Part shown: in pieces, positions 55,582-63,836 of the stretch
Position numbering within the stretch: the first letter of the stretch is position 1
Layout of the letters: each line of letters opens with the position of its first letter
Origin: CAIWHR01 sp963734575
GTDB lineage: Bacteria > Pseudomonadota > Gammaproteobacteria > Burkholderiales > Casimicrobiaceae
Length of the DNA: 64,000 bases
Direction of reading: 5' to 3'
Assembly (NCBI GenBank): GCA_963734575.1
Contig: CAVTHT010000004.1
Span: forward strand, 186,001 to 250,000
Translations under genes and position numbers: made by a program
Notes under the pieces: model-generated
The model's input: the letters and a program-made list of their open reading frames with translations, nothing else
Databases searched by the model: none
Told to the model about the DNA's origin: nothing

Positions 55582-56508
55582 TCACTCGACGACCTGCCAC
55601 ATGACGGCCGGCCAGTGGTCAGCCTCGCGCCGCACCAGCGCACGGGCGCGAGCAATGCTGTGTCCCTGCCGCGCTTCGACGGACACCTCGAAGTAGCGGC
55701 TCTTCACGTCGAGGGCGTCCTCGCTCGGCAGCCGTGCACCCTCGGGAAGGCGCGCGCGGAATTCCGCCACCGTCGTGAACGGCTTTTGCGCGCGCGTCGC
55801 GACCAGTGCATCGAGCGCGTCGCGGGAGATGCCGTCCATGAGCGCCGCAAGCACCTCGCGCGGCGCGGTATTGACGTTCACCGCGGTATGCACCGGCAGC
55901 GCGGTGACGAAGCCGCGCAGCGCGATGAGCGCCGCGGGTGCAACGTCCCTGATCGGTGCGATCTCCGCAGCGCGCACGATGGGTGTATTGGCTGGCAGCA
56001 CGCCGACGCCCGCGGTGCGATACCAGCCGTCTTCGGCGCCGGCCGCGCGAGGCACGTTGTCGCGGTCGATCCAGTCGGCGATGCCATCGAGCGCCGATGC
56101 CGGTACGCGCAGTGCGACGAAGAGCCGGCCGAGGCGCGCCCGCTCGACCGCAGCGCTCGCTCCGTCGTCGCCCAACGCGTTGAGGTTGAGACGCGATTGC
56201 GCGTCGGCGATGGCACCGCGGATCTCGCCGTTGTCCAGTGGGATGGGCGGGAGCGTAAGCGCCCAGGGCTCGCCGAGATGATCGATCGCGCTGCTGCGCG
56301 CATCGTCGTCGAGGATTTGTCGCGCCCACTGCAATCCCGCCATCGCGAGGGCTTGCGCCTGCACCTGGTCGCGCCGGTGCTCGACGTTGCGGCTCCAGCG
56401 CTGCTGCGCCGCGAGCACGGTGCCGGCGACGACGGCCGCGAGCGCTGCGAGGAGCATCGCGAGCACGATTGCTGCACCGCGCGCGGATCGCCGGTTCGTC
56501 GCCATCAT
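55582..56508 (-). CDS. gspK: Type II secretion minor pseudopilin K
   Basis: Large minor pseudopilin capping the pseudopilus tip, 308 residues. The prepilin leader MMATNRRSARG precedes AAIVLAMLLAALAAVVAGTV and lacks the Glu at position +5, as is typical of GspK. The large globular part contains RLNLNALGDD and GIADWIDRDN, and ends with a helix-hairpin-helix-like VNVNTAPREVLAALMDGI. The start overlaps the gspJ stop (ATGATGA). It lies 68 bases before gspL. Confidence 0.92.
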   Translation of the reverse strand: MMATNRRSARGAAIVLAMLLAALAAVVAGTVLAAQQRWSRNVEHRRDQVQAQALAMAGLQWARQILDDDARSSAIDHLGEPWALTLPPIPLDNGEIRGAIADAQSRLNLNALGDDGASAAVERARLGRLFVALRVPASALDGIADWIDRDNVPRAAGAEDGWYRTAGVGVLPANTPIVRAAEIAPIRDVAPAALIALRGFVTALPVHTAVNVNTAPREVLAALMDGISRDALDALVATRAQKPFTTVAEFRARLPEGARLPSEDALDVKSRYFEVSVEARQGHSIARARALVRREADHWPAVMWQVVE

Positions 56509-57104
56509 TGCAGCGCGAGCAGGCGCTCGATGGTCTCGCCTGTCGCGAGACGCAACTCGACGCGCATCGCGCGCGGCAGTGCGGGCTCGCCGAACCGCGG
56601 CCAGCTCGGCTGCCACGCGCCGCGACTGTCGAGATAGGAGAACGCCAATGCAGTGACGCCGCTCGCGAGCACGTATGCCGCCGGCGCCACACCTGCCGCA
56701 ACGTCGTAGCCGGGCCAGTAGTCGACTTCGAGCGCATCGCCGCGCAGCCGGTACGCGATGCGCTGTCCGGCGCTGCCGGGCTCGACGACGAATTCCGCGC
56801 CCGCACGCGAGAATGCGAGCACGCCGTTGCCCTGTTCATCGAGACTCCCGACCCACGCCGGCTCGACGCGCTGGTCGCGCCGCACTTCGCGCGGCACGGC
56901 TTCCCGGCAGTCGCTTTCCAGCCGGGCGAAGAGCGTGTCCAGCGCGCGCCAGTGCTCCGCTTCGGCGGCAAGACGGACCTCGGTATCGGTCAGGCTCGCT
57001 ACCGCGCGATAGCTGAGCACCGCAAGCAGTCCCAGGATGGCGAGCGCGATGAGAAGCTCGACGAGCGTGAACCCACGCGCCAGCCAGCGCCGGCACCCAA
57101 TCAT
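56505..57104 (-). CDS. gspJ: Type II secretion minor pseudopilin J
   Basis: Minor pseudopilin of 199 residues. The prepilin cleavage site is RG-FTLVELLIALAILGLLAV with Glu at +5. Family features are SYRAVASLTD, ALDTLFARLESDCREAVPR, and the C-terminal beta region. ATG 57104 overlaps the gspI stop by four bases, and the stop overlaps gspK. Confidence 0.92.
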   Translation of the reverse strand: MIGCRRWLARGFTLVELLIALAILGLLAVLSYRAVASLTDTEVRLAAEAEHWRALDTLFARLESDCREAVPREVRRDQRVEPAWVGSLDEQGNGVLAFSRAGAEFVVEPGSAGQRIAYRLRGDALEVDYWPGYDVAAGVAPAAYVLASGVTALAFSYLDSRGAWQPSWPRFGEPALPRAMRVELRLATGETIERLLALQ

Positions 57105-57502
57105 GGCTGCGTGCCGCGGCCGACGTAGCCGACGAGCGTCGCGAGCGCGTAGTCGGGCATCGCCGGCTCGACCACGATGATCTCCACCTTGCGGAACCAC
57201 GGATTGGGCGTCCCCGTCACGTTCTGCGTCCACACGAAGCGCGCGCCCGCCTGCGCGGCGACGCCCTCCTGCGTGCCAAGATCGGGCCATGGCACCGCGA
57301 GCTGCGTGACTGCGAGCTGATTCTGGGCGACCCAGAGGGCCAGCGTGCGCTGCTTGAGGAGCGTGGCACTGTCGGTGGCCTGCGCGAGCGCGCGCATGCC
57401 GGCAGTGAGCGCGACGGCGACGATCGCGAGGGCGACCAGGATTTCGATCAGCGTGAAGCCGCGCGCCAAGAGGCGACGCATGCTGCTAGGACGTGACACC
57501 AT
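57101..57502 (-). CDS. gspI: Type II secretion minor pseudopilin I
   Basis: Minor pseudopilin of 133 residues with the cleavage site RG-FTLIEILVALAIVAVALT and the family segment TLLKQRTLALWVAQNQLAV. ATG 57502 overlaps the end of gspH by 17 bases. An alternative ATG at 57481 (MRRLLARGFTLIE) would leave a 4-base gap and a normal 8-residue leader. The two starts cannot be separated from sequence alone. Confidence 0.9.
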   Translation of the reverse strand: MVSRPSSMRRLLARGFTLIEILVALAIVAVALTAGMRALAQATDSATLLKQRTLALWVAQNQLAVTQLAVPWPDLGTQEGVAAQAGARFVWTQNVTGTPNPWFRKVEIIVVEPAMPDYALATLVGYVGRGTQP

Positions 57503-58007
57503 CCCGCCGCGTCACGGTGAAGCCGACGCGATTCAGCGGATCGGCGCTGACGAGCGCCGTCCACGCGCGACCGGCGAGAAGCACGCTGAACGGCTCGTTG
57601 CGGCCGCTCGGGCGCAACGGAAGAATCGCATCGGCGGGCACCGCAGCGCCCGCGTAGCGCTCGGCACGCACGACGACACCGTCGCGCAGGGCCCGCGCGG
57701 CGAGCACATCGTCATCGGCGATGACCTGCCATTGCCCGTCGCCGTCGCGGCGCCAGAACCGGTAGACGCCGGTTTCGGCCGACATGCCCAGCGTTTCACC
57801 GCGCCACTGTGCCATTGCGGCGGCATGCTCCAGCGCGCCCGCCAGGCGTTGCGCTTCCTGCTCGAGCGCGCGGTGATCGTCCTGCGCGAGCTGCGGGACG
57901 AGCAGGGCGGCGGCGATGCCGAGCAGCACCAGCACGACGAGCATCTCCACCAGCGTGAAGGCGCGCAGGGAACGCTTGCGCCGCACGACGGACGTCAGAG
58001 GTCCCAT
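57486..58007 (-). CDS. gspH: Type II secretion minor pseudopilin H
   Basis: Minor pseudopilin of 173 residues. The hydrophobic leader RAFTLVEMLVVLVLLGIAAA has Glu at +5; Ala rather than Gly precedes the expected cleavage Phe, which prepilin peptidase tolerates less well. The globular part has QRLAGALEHAAAMAQWRGET and ends in a beta-strand SVLLAGRAWTALVSADPLN. ATG 58007 overlaps gspG by 13 bases; an internal GTG could remove this overlap. Confidence 0.9.
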   Translation of the reverse strand: MGPLTSVVRRKRSLRAFTLVEMLVVLVLLGIAAALLVPQLAQDDHRALEQEAQRLAGALEHAAAMAQWRGETLGMSAETGVYRFWRRDGDGQWQVIADDDVLAARALRDGVVVRAERYAGAAVPADAILPLRPSGRNEPFSVLLAGRAWTALVSADPLNRVGFTVTRRDGVTS

Positions 58008-58453
58008 GAGCCGATATCGGCGTCCGCGCCACTCCCGCCGGGTTGCCCGTCCGCACCGAGGCTGAAGACGTCGATCTCGCCGCGAAGTCCGGGATTCAGG
58101 TACTGGTACGGATGGCCCCACGGGTCGTTCGGCAGGCGCTCGAGATAGCCATTGGGCTTCCAGTTCATCGGCGGAGGTCCCGCCGCGGGGCGCGACACGA
58201 GCGCACCGAGGCCTTGCTCGGCCGTCGGGTAGCGCTGGTTGTCGAGGCGATAGAGCTTGAGCGCCTGCAGGATGGCGGCGACATCGTTGCGCGCCGCCAC
58301 CGCACGCGCCTCGTCGGGCCGCTCCAGCACGCGCGGCACCACCAGAGCAGCGAGGATGCCCAGGATCACGATCACCACCATGATCTCGATGAGCGTGAAG
58401 CCGCGCCGGTAGCGGTCGCGCAACGCGGGGCATCGCGTAGGAGGGCGCTGCAT
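57995..58453 (-). CDS. gspG: Type II secretion major pseudopilin G
   Basis: Major pseudopilin of 152 residues. The prepilin site is RRG-FTLIEIMVVIVILGILAA with Glu at +5. The GspG core NDVAAILQALKLYRLDNQRYPT is followed by PNDPWGHPYQYLNPG, and the C-terminal calcium-binding loop (DVFSLGADGQPGGSGADADI) is complete. It heads the gspGHIJKLMN operon. gspC, D, E and F are not in the window. Confidence 0.95.
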   Translation of the reverse strand: MQRPPTRCPALRDRYRRGFTLIEIMVVIVILGILAALVVPRVLERPDEARAVAARNDVAAILQALKLYRLDNQRYPTAEQGLGALVSRPAAGPPPMNWKPNGYLERLPNDPWGHPYQYLNPGLRGEIDVFSLGADGQPGGSGADADIGSWDL

Positions 58454-58462
58454 GGTCGCGAT

Positions 58463-58468
58463 TATAAT
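58463..58468. promoter_or_regulatory. Candidate bidirectional -10 element between gspG and mltG
   Basis: ATTATAAT reads as TATAAT on both strands (plus 58463-58468, minus offset by two). On the plus strand it lies about 25 bases before the mltG ATG; on the minus strand about 10 before the gspG ATG, which would make a nearly leaderless gspG mRNA. No good -35 is seen, so this is tentative. Confidence 0.35.
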
Positions 58469-58492
58469 CCCCGGGCGTTGTCCATCCCTCTC

Positions 58493-59500
58493 ATGCGCCG
58501 TCCCTTCCGTGCATTCCTCGTCGTGCTCTCGCTCCTCGCGCTCGTCGCCGGCGCAGGGGCGCTTTACGCGCGCTGGTGGCTCGAGCAGCCATTGCACGTT
58601 CCGGAGCAGGGCTTCACGTTCGACGTGCGCTCCGGGTCCACGTTGACCGCGGTGGCGCGCGAGCTCGAAGCCGCGGGCATCGTTCCCGACCGGCGCATGC
58701 TCGTGGCACTGGGGCGGTGGAAGGGTGTCGACCGCAGCATCAAGGCGGGCAATTACGACATTCCGGCAGGCACCACGATGCCGAAGCTCCTGGCACGCCT
58801 GACCGAGGGCGACGTCACGCTCACCGGCGTCACGATCGTCGAGGGAACGACGTTCGCCGAGCTGAAGCGGGCGCTCCGAGAGAATCCGCGCGTGGGCAAG
58901 TCCGTGCTCGAACTCCCTTCCTCGGAGCTGATGGCGCGGCTCGGCACCACCGCGCCCTCGGCGGACGGCTGGTTCTTTCCGGACACTTACTACTTCTCGT
59001 CGGGTGCGTCCGATCTCTCGCTGCTGCGGCGTGCGCACCAGCTGATGCGCAGCCGCCTCGACGCGGGCTGGGCCCGGCGCGCCGCGGATCTGCCGCTGAA
59101 GTCGCCCTACGAAGCGCTGATCCTTGCCTCGATCGTGGAAAAGGAAACCGGGCGCCCGGCAGACCGGCCACTCATCGCGTCGGTGTTCGTGAACAGGCTG
59201 CGTTCCGGCATGCGCTTGCAGACGGACCCGACCGTGATCTACGGCATGGGCGAGCGCTTCGACGGCAACCTGCGCAAGCAGGATCTCGAAACCGACACGC
59301 CCTACAACACGTATACGCGCGACGGACTGCCTCCCACGCCCATTGCATTCCCGGGACAGGCATCGCTCGACGCCGTGCTCAATCCGCCCCGCACGGATTA
59401 CCTGTACTTCGTTTCCCGTGGCGATGGCAGCTCGCACTTCTCGACCAATCTCGCCGAGCATGCCCGCGCGGTCAGCCGGTACCAGAAGGGTGGACGCTGA
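58493..59500 (+). CDS. mltG: Endolytic murein transglycosylase MltG
   Basis: Inner-membrane lytic transglycosylase that cleaves nascent peptidoglycan strands and is proposed to set chain length. The 335 residues have one N-terminal membrane helix (FLVVLSLLALVAGAGALYAR), a LysM-like subdomain (VRSGSTLTAVARELEAAG), and the YceG core with the catalytic Glu in LILASIVEKETGRPADRP. QTDPTVIYGMGERFDG and YNTYTRDGLPPTPI are family signatures. tmk follows 36 bases on. Confidence 0.95.
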   Translation: MRRPFRAFLVVLSLLALVAGAGALYARWWLEQPLHVPEQGFTFDVRSGSTLTAVARELEAAGIVPDRRMLVALGRWKGVDRSIKAGNYDIPAGTTMPKLLARLTEGDVTLTGVTIVEGTTFAELKRALRENPRVGKSVLELPSSELMARLGTTAPSADGWFFPDTYYFSSGASDLSLLRRAHQLMRSRLDAGWARRAADLPLKSPYEALILASIVEKETGRPADRPLIASVFVNRLRSGMRLQTDPTVIYGMGERFDGNLRKQDLETDTPYNTYTRDGLPPTPIAFPGQASLDAVLNPPRTDYLYFVSRGDGSSHFSTNLAEHARAVSRYQKGGR

Positions 59501-59536
59501 CGTGATGCGCGACGGCACCCTGCAGCGAAAGCTCCG

Positions 59537-61252
59537 ATGAGCATGGCGACCGGTCGCTTCATCACTCTGGAAGGAATCGACGGCGCGGGCAAGAGCACGC
59601 ACGTGCAGTGGATCCGCGAGCGGCTCGCCACTGCGGGGCACGAGGTGGTCGCGACGCGCGAGCCCGGAGGCACGCCGCTCGGCGAAGCGCTGCGCGAGCT
59701 GCTGCTTCACCAGCCGATGTCGCACGACAGCGAGGCGCTGCTGATGTTCGCGGCACGGCGGGAGCATCTCGAGCAGGTGATACGTCCGGCACTTGCGCGC
59801 GGTGCATGGGTGCTCTGCGACCGCTTCACCGATGCCACGTTCGCGTACCAGGGCGGCGGGCACGGTGTGCCGATGGCGCAGATCGCTGCGCTCGAAGCGT
59901 GGATACACGCGGATTGCCAGCCGGACCGGACCTTCCTGTTCGACGTGCCGCCGGAGGTGTCCCAGCAGCGCCTGCAGCGCGCGCACGTGGATGGTCGCGT
60001 CGCCGACAAGTTCGAGCGCGAGGCAGCGAGCTTCTTCGATCGCGTGCGAGCCACGTACCTCGCGCGTGCGGCGGTCGAGCCGCGCCGGTTTCGCATCATC
60101 GATGCACGCCGGAGCATCGATGACGTGCGGGCGGAGCTCGCCGCACACATCGCCGCGCTCGAGAGCGAGGCACCGAGGGCGATGAGCACAGTGATCGACG
60201 ACGACGTCGAGGCGCGCGCCCCGGCGCTGCCATGGTCGGCGCTCCTTCCGTGGCAGGACGCGCCGCTGCGCGCCATCATGCAACGCCGCGCCGGCCTGCC
60301 GCACGCACTGCTCATCCACGGTCGCGCCGGCATCGGCAAGCACGTGCTGGCGCTTCATATCGCGCAGGCGTTGTTGTGCGAGTCGCCCGCGCCGGACGGA
60401 CTCGCTTGCGGAACGTGTCCCTCGTGCCGCTATGCCGCAGCCGGCCAGCACCCGGACCTCATGCGCCTCGAGCGCATCCAGCTCGACGAGGAGACCGGCG
60501 AGCCCGTGCTCGTCGACACCATCGCCATCGATCGGGTGCGTGCGCTCATCGACTTCGTGCAGCTCACGAGCCATCGCCAGCGCGCCAAGGTCGCGATCAT
60601 CGCGCCGGCCGAGCGAATGAATCTCCCTGCAGCCAACGCGCTGCTGAAGACGCTCGAGGAGCCACCGCCCGGTACGTACCTGCTGCTGGTGTCGGCGCAG
60701 GTCGGCCGGTTGCCGCCGACGATCGCCAGTCGCTGTCGCAAGCTCGCTGCGCCGGAACCCGCTGCCGCCGAAGCGCAGAGCTGGTTGCGCAGCTGCGGCG
60801 TCGAGCGTCCGGAGCTCGTCCTCGCACAAGCCGGTGGCGCGCCGCTCACGGCGCTGGGCCTCGCCGATCTCGCCGTGCAGCGGGAGCGTCGCGCGTGGCT
60901 GGAGGCGCTCGCGCGGCCGGATACGGTGTCGCCGGTGCAGCTTGCGGGCCGCATCGAGCTCGGGGGGCGGGATGAGCGCAAGCCGCGGCTCGCGCATGCG
61001 ATCGAGTGGCTGCTGGCGTGGACCGCCGATCTCGCGCGTGCGGCATCCGGTGCGGCGGTGGCGCGCAATCCGGATTTCGACGCGGCCATCGCGGGTCTCG
61101 CACCCCGTATGGCGCGGGTGGGCCTGTTTCGTTATCATCGGACGCTGCTCGAGCAGCGTGCGCTGCTCGTCCATCCGCTGCAACCGCGTCTCGTCGCCGA
61201 GACCTTGCTGATCGATTACCGGAACCTCTTCGCACCCGGGACGCGCCCATGA
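59537..61252 (+). CDS. tmk: Thymidylate kinase reading continuously into DNA polymerase III delta'
   Basis: Residues 1 to about 210 are thymidylate kinase, phosphorylating dTMP to dTDP: P-loop GIDGAGKST, REPGGTPLGEALRE, and CDRFTDATFAYQGGGHGV. The same frame continues without a stop into holB, giving 571 residues. Normally tmk stops in an ATGA overlap with holB. Here ATGA exists at 60182-60185 but in the other phase. One surplus G in GGG (about 60177-60179) would explain it, since removal gives EAPRR then TGA. I therefore favour two separate proteins and an artefactual fusion. A genuine fusion cannot be excluded from sequence alone. Confidence 0.85.
   Translation: MSMATGRFITLEGIDGAGKSTHVQWIRERLATAGHEVVATREPGGTPLGEALRELLLHQPMSHDSEALLMFAARREHLEQVIRPALARGAWVLCDRFTDATFAYQGGGHGVPMAQIAALEAWIHADCQPDRTFLFDVPPEVSQQRLQRAHVDGRVADKFEREAASFFDRVRATYLARAAVEPRRFRIIDARRSIDDVRAELAAHIAALESEAPRAMSTVIDDDVEARAPALPWSALLPWQDAPLRAIMQRRAGLPHALLIHGRAGIGKHVLALHIAQALLCESPAPDGLACGTCPSCRYAAAGQHPDLMRLERIQLDEETGEPVLVDTIAIDRVRALIDFVQLTSHRQRAKVAIIAPAERMNLPAANALLKTLEEPPPGTYLLLVSAQVGRLPPTIASRCRKLAAPEPAAAEAQSWLRSCGVERPELVLAQAGGAPLTALGLADLAVQRERRAWLEALARPDTVSPVQLAGRIELGGRDERKPRLAHAIEWLLAWTADLARAASGAAVARNPDFDAAIAGLAPRMARVGLFRYHRTLLEQRALLVHPLQPRLVAETLLIDYRNLFAPGTRP
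60182..61252 (+). CDS. holB: DNA polymerase III delta' subunit (holB portion of the joined frame)
   Basis: AAA+ clamp-loader subunit delta'. From ATG 60182 it is 356 residues: LPWSALLPWQDAPLRAIMQR, P-loop-like GRAGIGKHVLALHIAQALLC, the zinc-binding CGTCPSCRYAAAGQHPDL, and NALLKTLEEPPPGTYLLLVS with the SRC-type TIASRCRKLA. It is in frame with the preceding tmk, discussed under that entry. The TGA overlaps the pilZ ATG by four bases. Confidence 0.88.
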   Translation: MSTVIDDDVEARAPALPWSALLPWQDAPLRAIMQRRAGLPHALLIHGRAGIGKHVLALHIAQALLCESPAPDGLACGTCPSCRYAAAGQHPDLMRLERIQLDEETGEPVLVDTIAIDRVRALIDFVQLTSHRQRAKVAIIAPAERMNLPAANALLKTLEEPPPGTYLLLVSAQVGRLPPTIASRCRKLAAPEPAAAEAQSWLRSCGVERPELVLAQAGGAPLTALGLADLAVQRERRAWLEALARPDTVSPVQLAGRIELGGRDERKPRLAHAIEWLLAWTADLARAASGAAVARNPDFDAAIAGLAPRMARVGLFRYHRTLLEQRALLVHPLQPRLVAETLLIDYRNLFAPGTRP

Positions 61253-61629
61253 AGGAAAAGTCAGCCCATTCCTCCGCCGGCGCCGGTGTCGCGCGGCCCG
61301 GCGTGCTCTCGCTGAACATTCGCGAGAAGGCGGCCCTGTATGCGGCATACATGCCGTTTCTCAAGGGCGGTGGCATCTTCATCCCGACATCGCGCCAGTA
61401 CCAGCTCGGCGAGGACGTCTTCATGCTGCTGTCGCTCATGGACGATCCGAACCGGATTGCCGTGCAGGGCAAGGTCGTCTGGATCACGCCCGAAGGCGTG
61501 CAGGGGAACCGCACCCAGGGCATCGGTGTCCAGTTCACGCAGGACGAGACCGGCGCTGCCGCCCGCGCGACCATCGAGAAGGTGCTGGGCGAGACGCTCG
61601 CCTCGTCGCGACCCACGCACACCATGTAA
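61249..61629 (+). CDS. pilZ: PilZ domain protein (type IV pilus PilZ)
   Basis: A 126-residue single PilZ domain protein. VLSLNIREKAALYAAYMPFL, KGGGIFIPT and GIGVQFTQ match the PilZ protein that sits after holB in Pseudomonas and Xanthomonas and supports type IV pilus assembly. The canonical c-di-GMP motif RxxxR is not evident, as in other true PilZ proteins, which act through partners. It is four-base coupled to holB. Confidence 0.88.
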   Translation: MKEKSAHSSAGAGVARPGVLSLNIREKAALYAAYMPFLKGGGIFIPTSRQYQLGEDVFMLLSLMDDPNRIAVQGKVVWITPEGVQGNRTQGIGVQFTQDETGAAARATIEKVLGETLASSRPTHTM

Positions 61630-61707
61630 TGCCACGGCGCGCCGGTCCCGGCGCGCGCTGCCCCACGCTGCGTTCGGTGTGGGTGCCTTCACTGCGTTCC
61701 GTCACCC

Positions 61708-62496
61708 ATGTACGTCGATTCGCATTGCCACCTCGACTTTCCGGAGCTTCGCGCCGAGCTGCCCGCGGTGCTCGAGCGCATGCGCGTCGCCGGCGTGACG
61801 CATGCCTTGTGCATCTCGGTCAACATGGACGAATGGCCGCAGGTCGTCGCACTCGCGCAAGCCCATGCGAACCTCTACGCCACGGTGGGCGTGCACCCGG
61901 ACTACGAGGGCGCGGCGCTGCCGACCGCCGAAGCGCTGGCCGAGCTCGCGACGCGGCCGAAAGTCGTCGGCATCGGGGAAACGGGCCTCGACTACTACCG
62001 GCTGACCGGCGACCTCGAATGGCAAAGGACGCGCTTTCGCACGCACATCCGCGCCGCGCGCCTTGCGCAGAAGCCGCTCGTGATCCATACGCGCAGCGCA
62101 GCGGAGGACACCCTGCGCCTCATGCGCGAGGAGGACGCGGGCAGCGTCGGCGGTGTCATGCATTGCTTCACCGAGACGTGGGACGTGGCGGCCGCCGCGC
62201 TCGACCTCGGGTTCCACATTTCGCTGTCGGGGATCGTCACGTTCAAGAATGCAGCCACGGTGAAGGAGGTCGCGCGGCGCGTGCCGCTCGACCGGCTGCT
62301 GATCGAGACCGATGCACCTTATCTCGCTCCCGTCCCGCATCGCGGCAAGCGCAACGAGCCGTCGTACGTGCCGCACGTCGCCGCCGAGATCGCGCGCCTG
62401 CGCGATGTTGCGGTCGCCGAGATCGCGGCGGTCACGTCGGCAAACTTCTTCCGTCTTTTCGGGATTGCTCCCCATGACCACCCCAACGTCCATTGA
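61708..62496 (+). CDS. TatD-family metal-dependent hydrolase
   Basis: TIM-barrel metallohydrolase with DNase activity in characterised relatives (YcfH/TatD). The 262 residues have the metal ligands DSHCHLDFPEL, GIGETGLDYYR, IHTRSAAEDTLR, MHCFTET and LIETDAPYLAPVP. It follows pilZ with a gap of 78 bases, as in many proteobacteria. The stop overlaps the next gene start by 23 bases. Confidence 0.94.
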   Translation: MYVDSHCHLDFPELRAELPAVLERMRVAGVTHALCISVNMDEWPQVVALAQAHANLYATVGVHPDYEGAALPTAEALAELATRPKVVGIGETGLDYYRLTGDLEWQRTRFRTHIRAARLAQKPLVIHTRSAAEDTLRLMREEDAGSVGGVMHCFTETWDVAAAALDLGFHISLSGIVTFKNAATVKEVARRVPLDRLLIETDAPYLAPVPHRGKRNEPSYVPHVAAEIARLRDVAVAEIAAVTSANFFRLFGIAPHDHPNVH

Positions 62497-63142
62497 ACGG
62501 CGTCTGGCGCTTCGCCTTGCCGCCCTCGTCGTGACGCTCGCGCTCGGCTTTGCCCCCGCCGCCAGCGCGCAGCGTATGTACGACGATTTCGTGCTGTCCG
62601 TGGCGAACGATCGGGCCGATGACGTGCGCGGCATGCTGGCGCGCGGCGTCGATCCCAACACCGTGGATCGCAACGGCGACCCCGTGCTGCTCGTCGCGGC
62701 CCGCAACGGCTTCCGTGCCACCGTGGAAGCGCTCGTCGCCGCGCGCGCCGACGTCAATCGCGCCAACAGCTTCGGTGACACTGCGATCATGGTCGCGGCC
62801 CTGAATGGTCATCTCGAAGTGGTCCGCTTCCTGCGCGAGCGCGGTGCCATGCTGGAGCCCAAGGGGTGGACGCCATTGATCTACGCGGCGACCGGGGGTC
62901 ACGACGATGTGGTGCGCTATCTCCTCGCGCAGGGCGCCAAGGTCGATGTCGCGGCACCGAATGGCACCACTGCACTGATGATGGCGGTGCGCGAAGCCCA
63001 CCCCGGTACGGTCGACCTGCTGCTCGCACGAGGCGCTGACGTGAACCGGCGCAACGAGCAGGGCGCGACCGCGCTCGCGTGGGCGCAGCGCAACGACGAT
63101 CGGGAAATGGTGGACCGACTGCGACGAGCTGGCGCGCGTTGA
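62474..63142 (+). CDS. Exported ankyrin-repeat protein
   Basis: A 222-residue protein with a signal peptide (LRLAALVVTLALGFAPAASA) followed by about five ankyrin repeats, for example NGDPVLLVAARNGFRATVEA, WTPLIYAATGGHDDVVRYLL and NGTTALMMAVREAHPGTVDL. It probably mediates protein contacts in the periplasm; the partner is unknown. ATG 62474 lies inside the end of tatD. Ankyrin genes at this position are common in betaproteobacteria. Confidence 0.88.
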   Translation: MTTPTSIERRLALRLAALVVTLALGFAPAASAQRMYDDFVLSVANDRADDVRGMLARGVDPNTVDRNGDPVLLVAARNGFRATVEALVAARADVNRANSFGDTAIMVAALNGHLEVVRFLRERGAMLEPKGWTPLIYAATGGHDDVVRYLLAQGAKVDVAAPNGTTALMMAVREAHPGTVDLLLARGADVNRRNEQGATALAWAQRNDDREMVDRLRRAGAR

Positions 63143-63155
63143 GCGCGCTTCCGAC

Positions 63156-63794
63156 TCAGGGCTCGAAGGCCGGGATCTGCGTCGGCTCGGCAGGCGCCGT
63201 GACGGACGAAGGTGCCGCCACTGCCTGGGTCACGAGCGAGGGAACGATCGCGGGCAGTACGCCGATCAGCCGCCGCGCACCGTTGAAGCGCTTCTGCCAG
63301 TAGCTCTTGTCGAGGGTCGCGATCTCCACGTCGCGGCCGGCCGCGGGCGCATGCAGGAAGCGGTTCTCGCCAAGATAGATGCCCACGTGCGAGAACGCGA
63401 AGCGGCGCGTGTTGAAGAACACGAGGTCGCCGGGCGCGAGGTCGGCGACGCTGACCTTCTTGCCGACGCGGCTCATCTCCTTGCTGTTGTGCGGCAGCGT
63501 GACACCCGTCACCTGCTGGAACACATAGCGGACGAGGCCGCTGCAATCGAGACCGGTTTCGGGGGTGTCGCCGCCCCAGCGGTAGTTCACGCCGATGAGG
63601 CCCAGCGCGAACATCGAGAGGTTCTCCGCGGTCGCGAATGCGTTCACCGCCGCGGCTTTCACCGTGGCAGTGGCAGTCGCCGCGAGCGACGTTTCGTCAC
63701 GCAGTTGCGCCGTGACCGTGGGGGCGGCCAGGGCGAGGGAAACGAGGAGAGTTCCAGCGGCGACGCGTCTCAGGTGGGGACCGATCACGCGCAC
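63156..63794 (-). CDS. NlpC/P60-family peptidoglycan hydrolase
   Basis: Predicted exported cysteine peptidase cleaving murein peptides, 212 residues. A signal peptide (LLVSLALAAPTVTA) precedes the NlpC/P60 domain with the catalytic Cys in GLDCSGLVRYVF, the His in FSHVGIYLGENRFLHAP, and GDLVFFNTRR. A Pro/Ala-rich tail ends the protein. It converges with the ankyrin gene and lies downstream of rnfH on the same strand. Confidence 0.9.
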   Translation of the reverse strand: MRVIGPHLRRVAAGTLLVSLALAAPTVTAQLRDETSLAATATATVKAAAVNAFATAENLSMFALGLIGVNYRWGGDTPETGLDCSGLVRYVFQQVTGVTLPHNSKEMSRVGKKVSVADLAPGDLVFFNTRRFAFSHVGIYLGENRFLHAPAAGRDVEIATLDKSYWQKRFNGARRLIGVLPAIVPSLVTQAVAAPSSVTAPAEPTQIPAFEP

Positions 63795-63836
63795 GGCTCG
63801 ATTTTCCGGGAAAAGGAGGGCTCGCGCAATTGCGCG

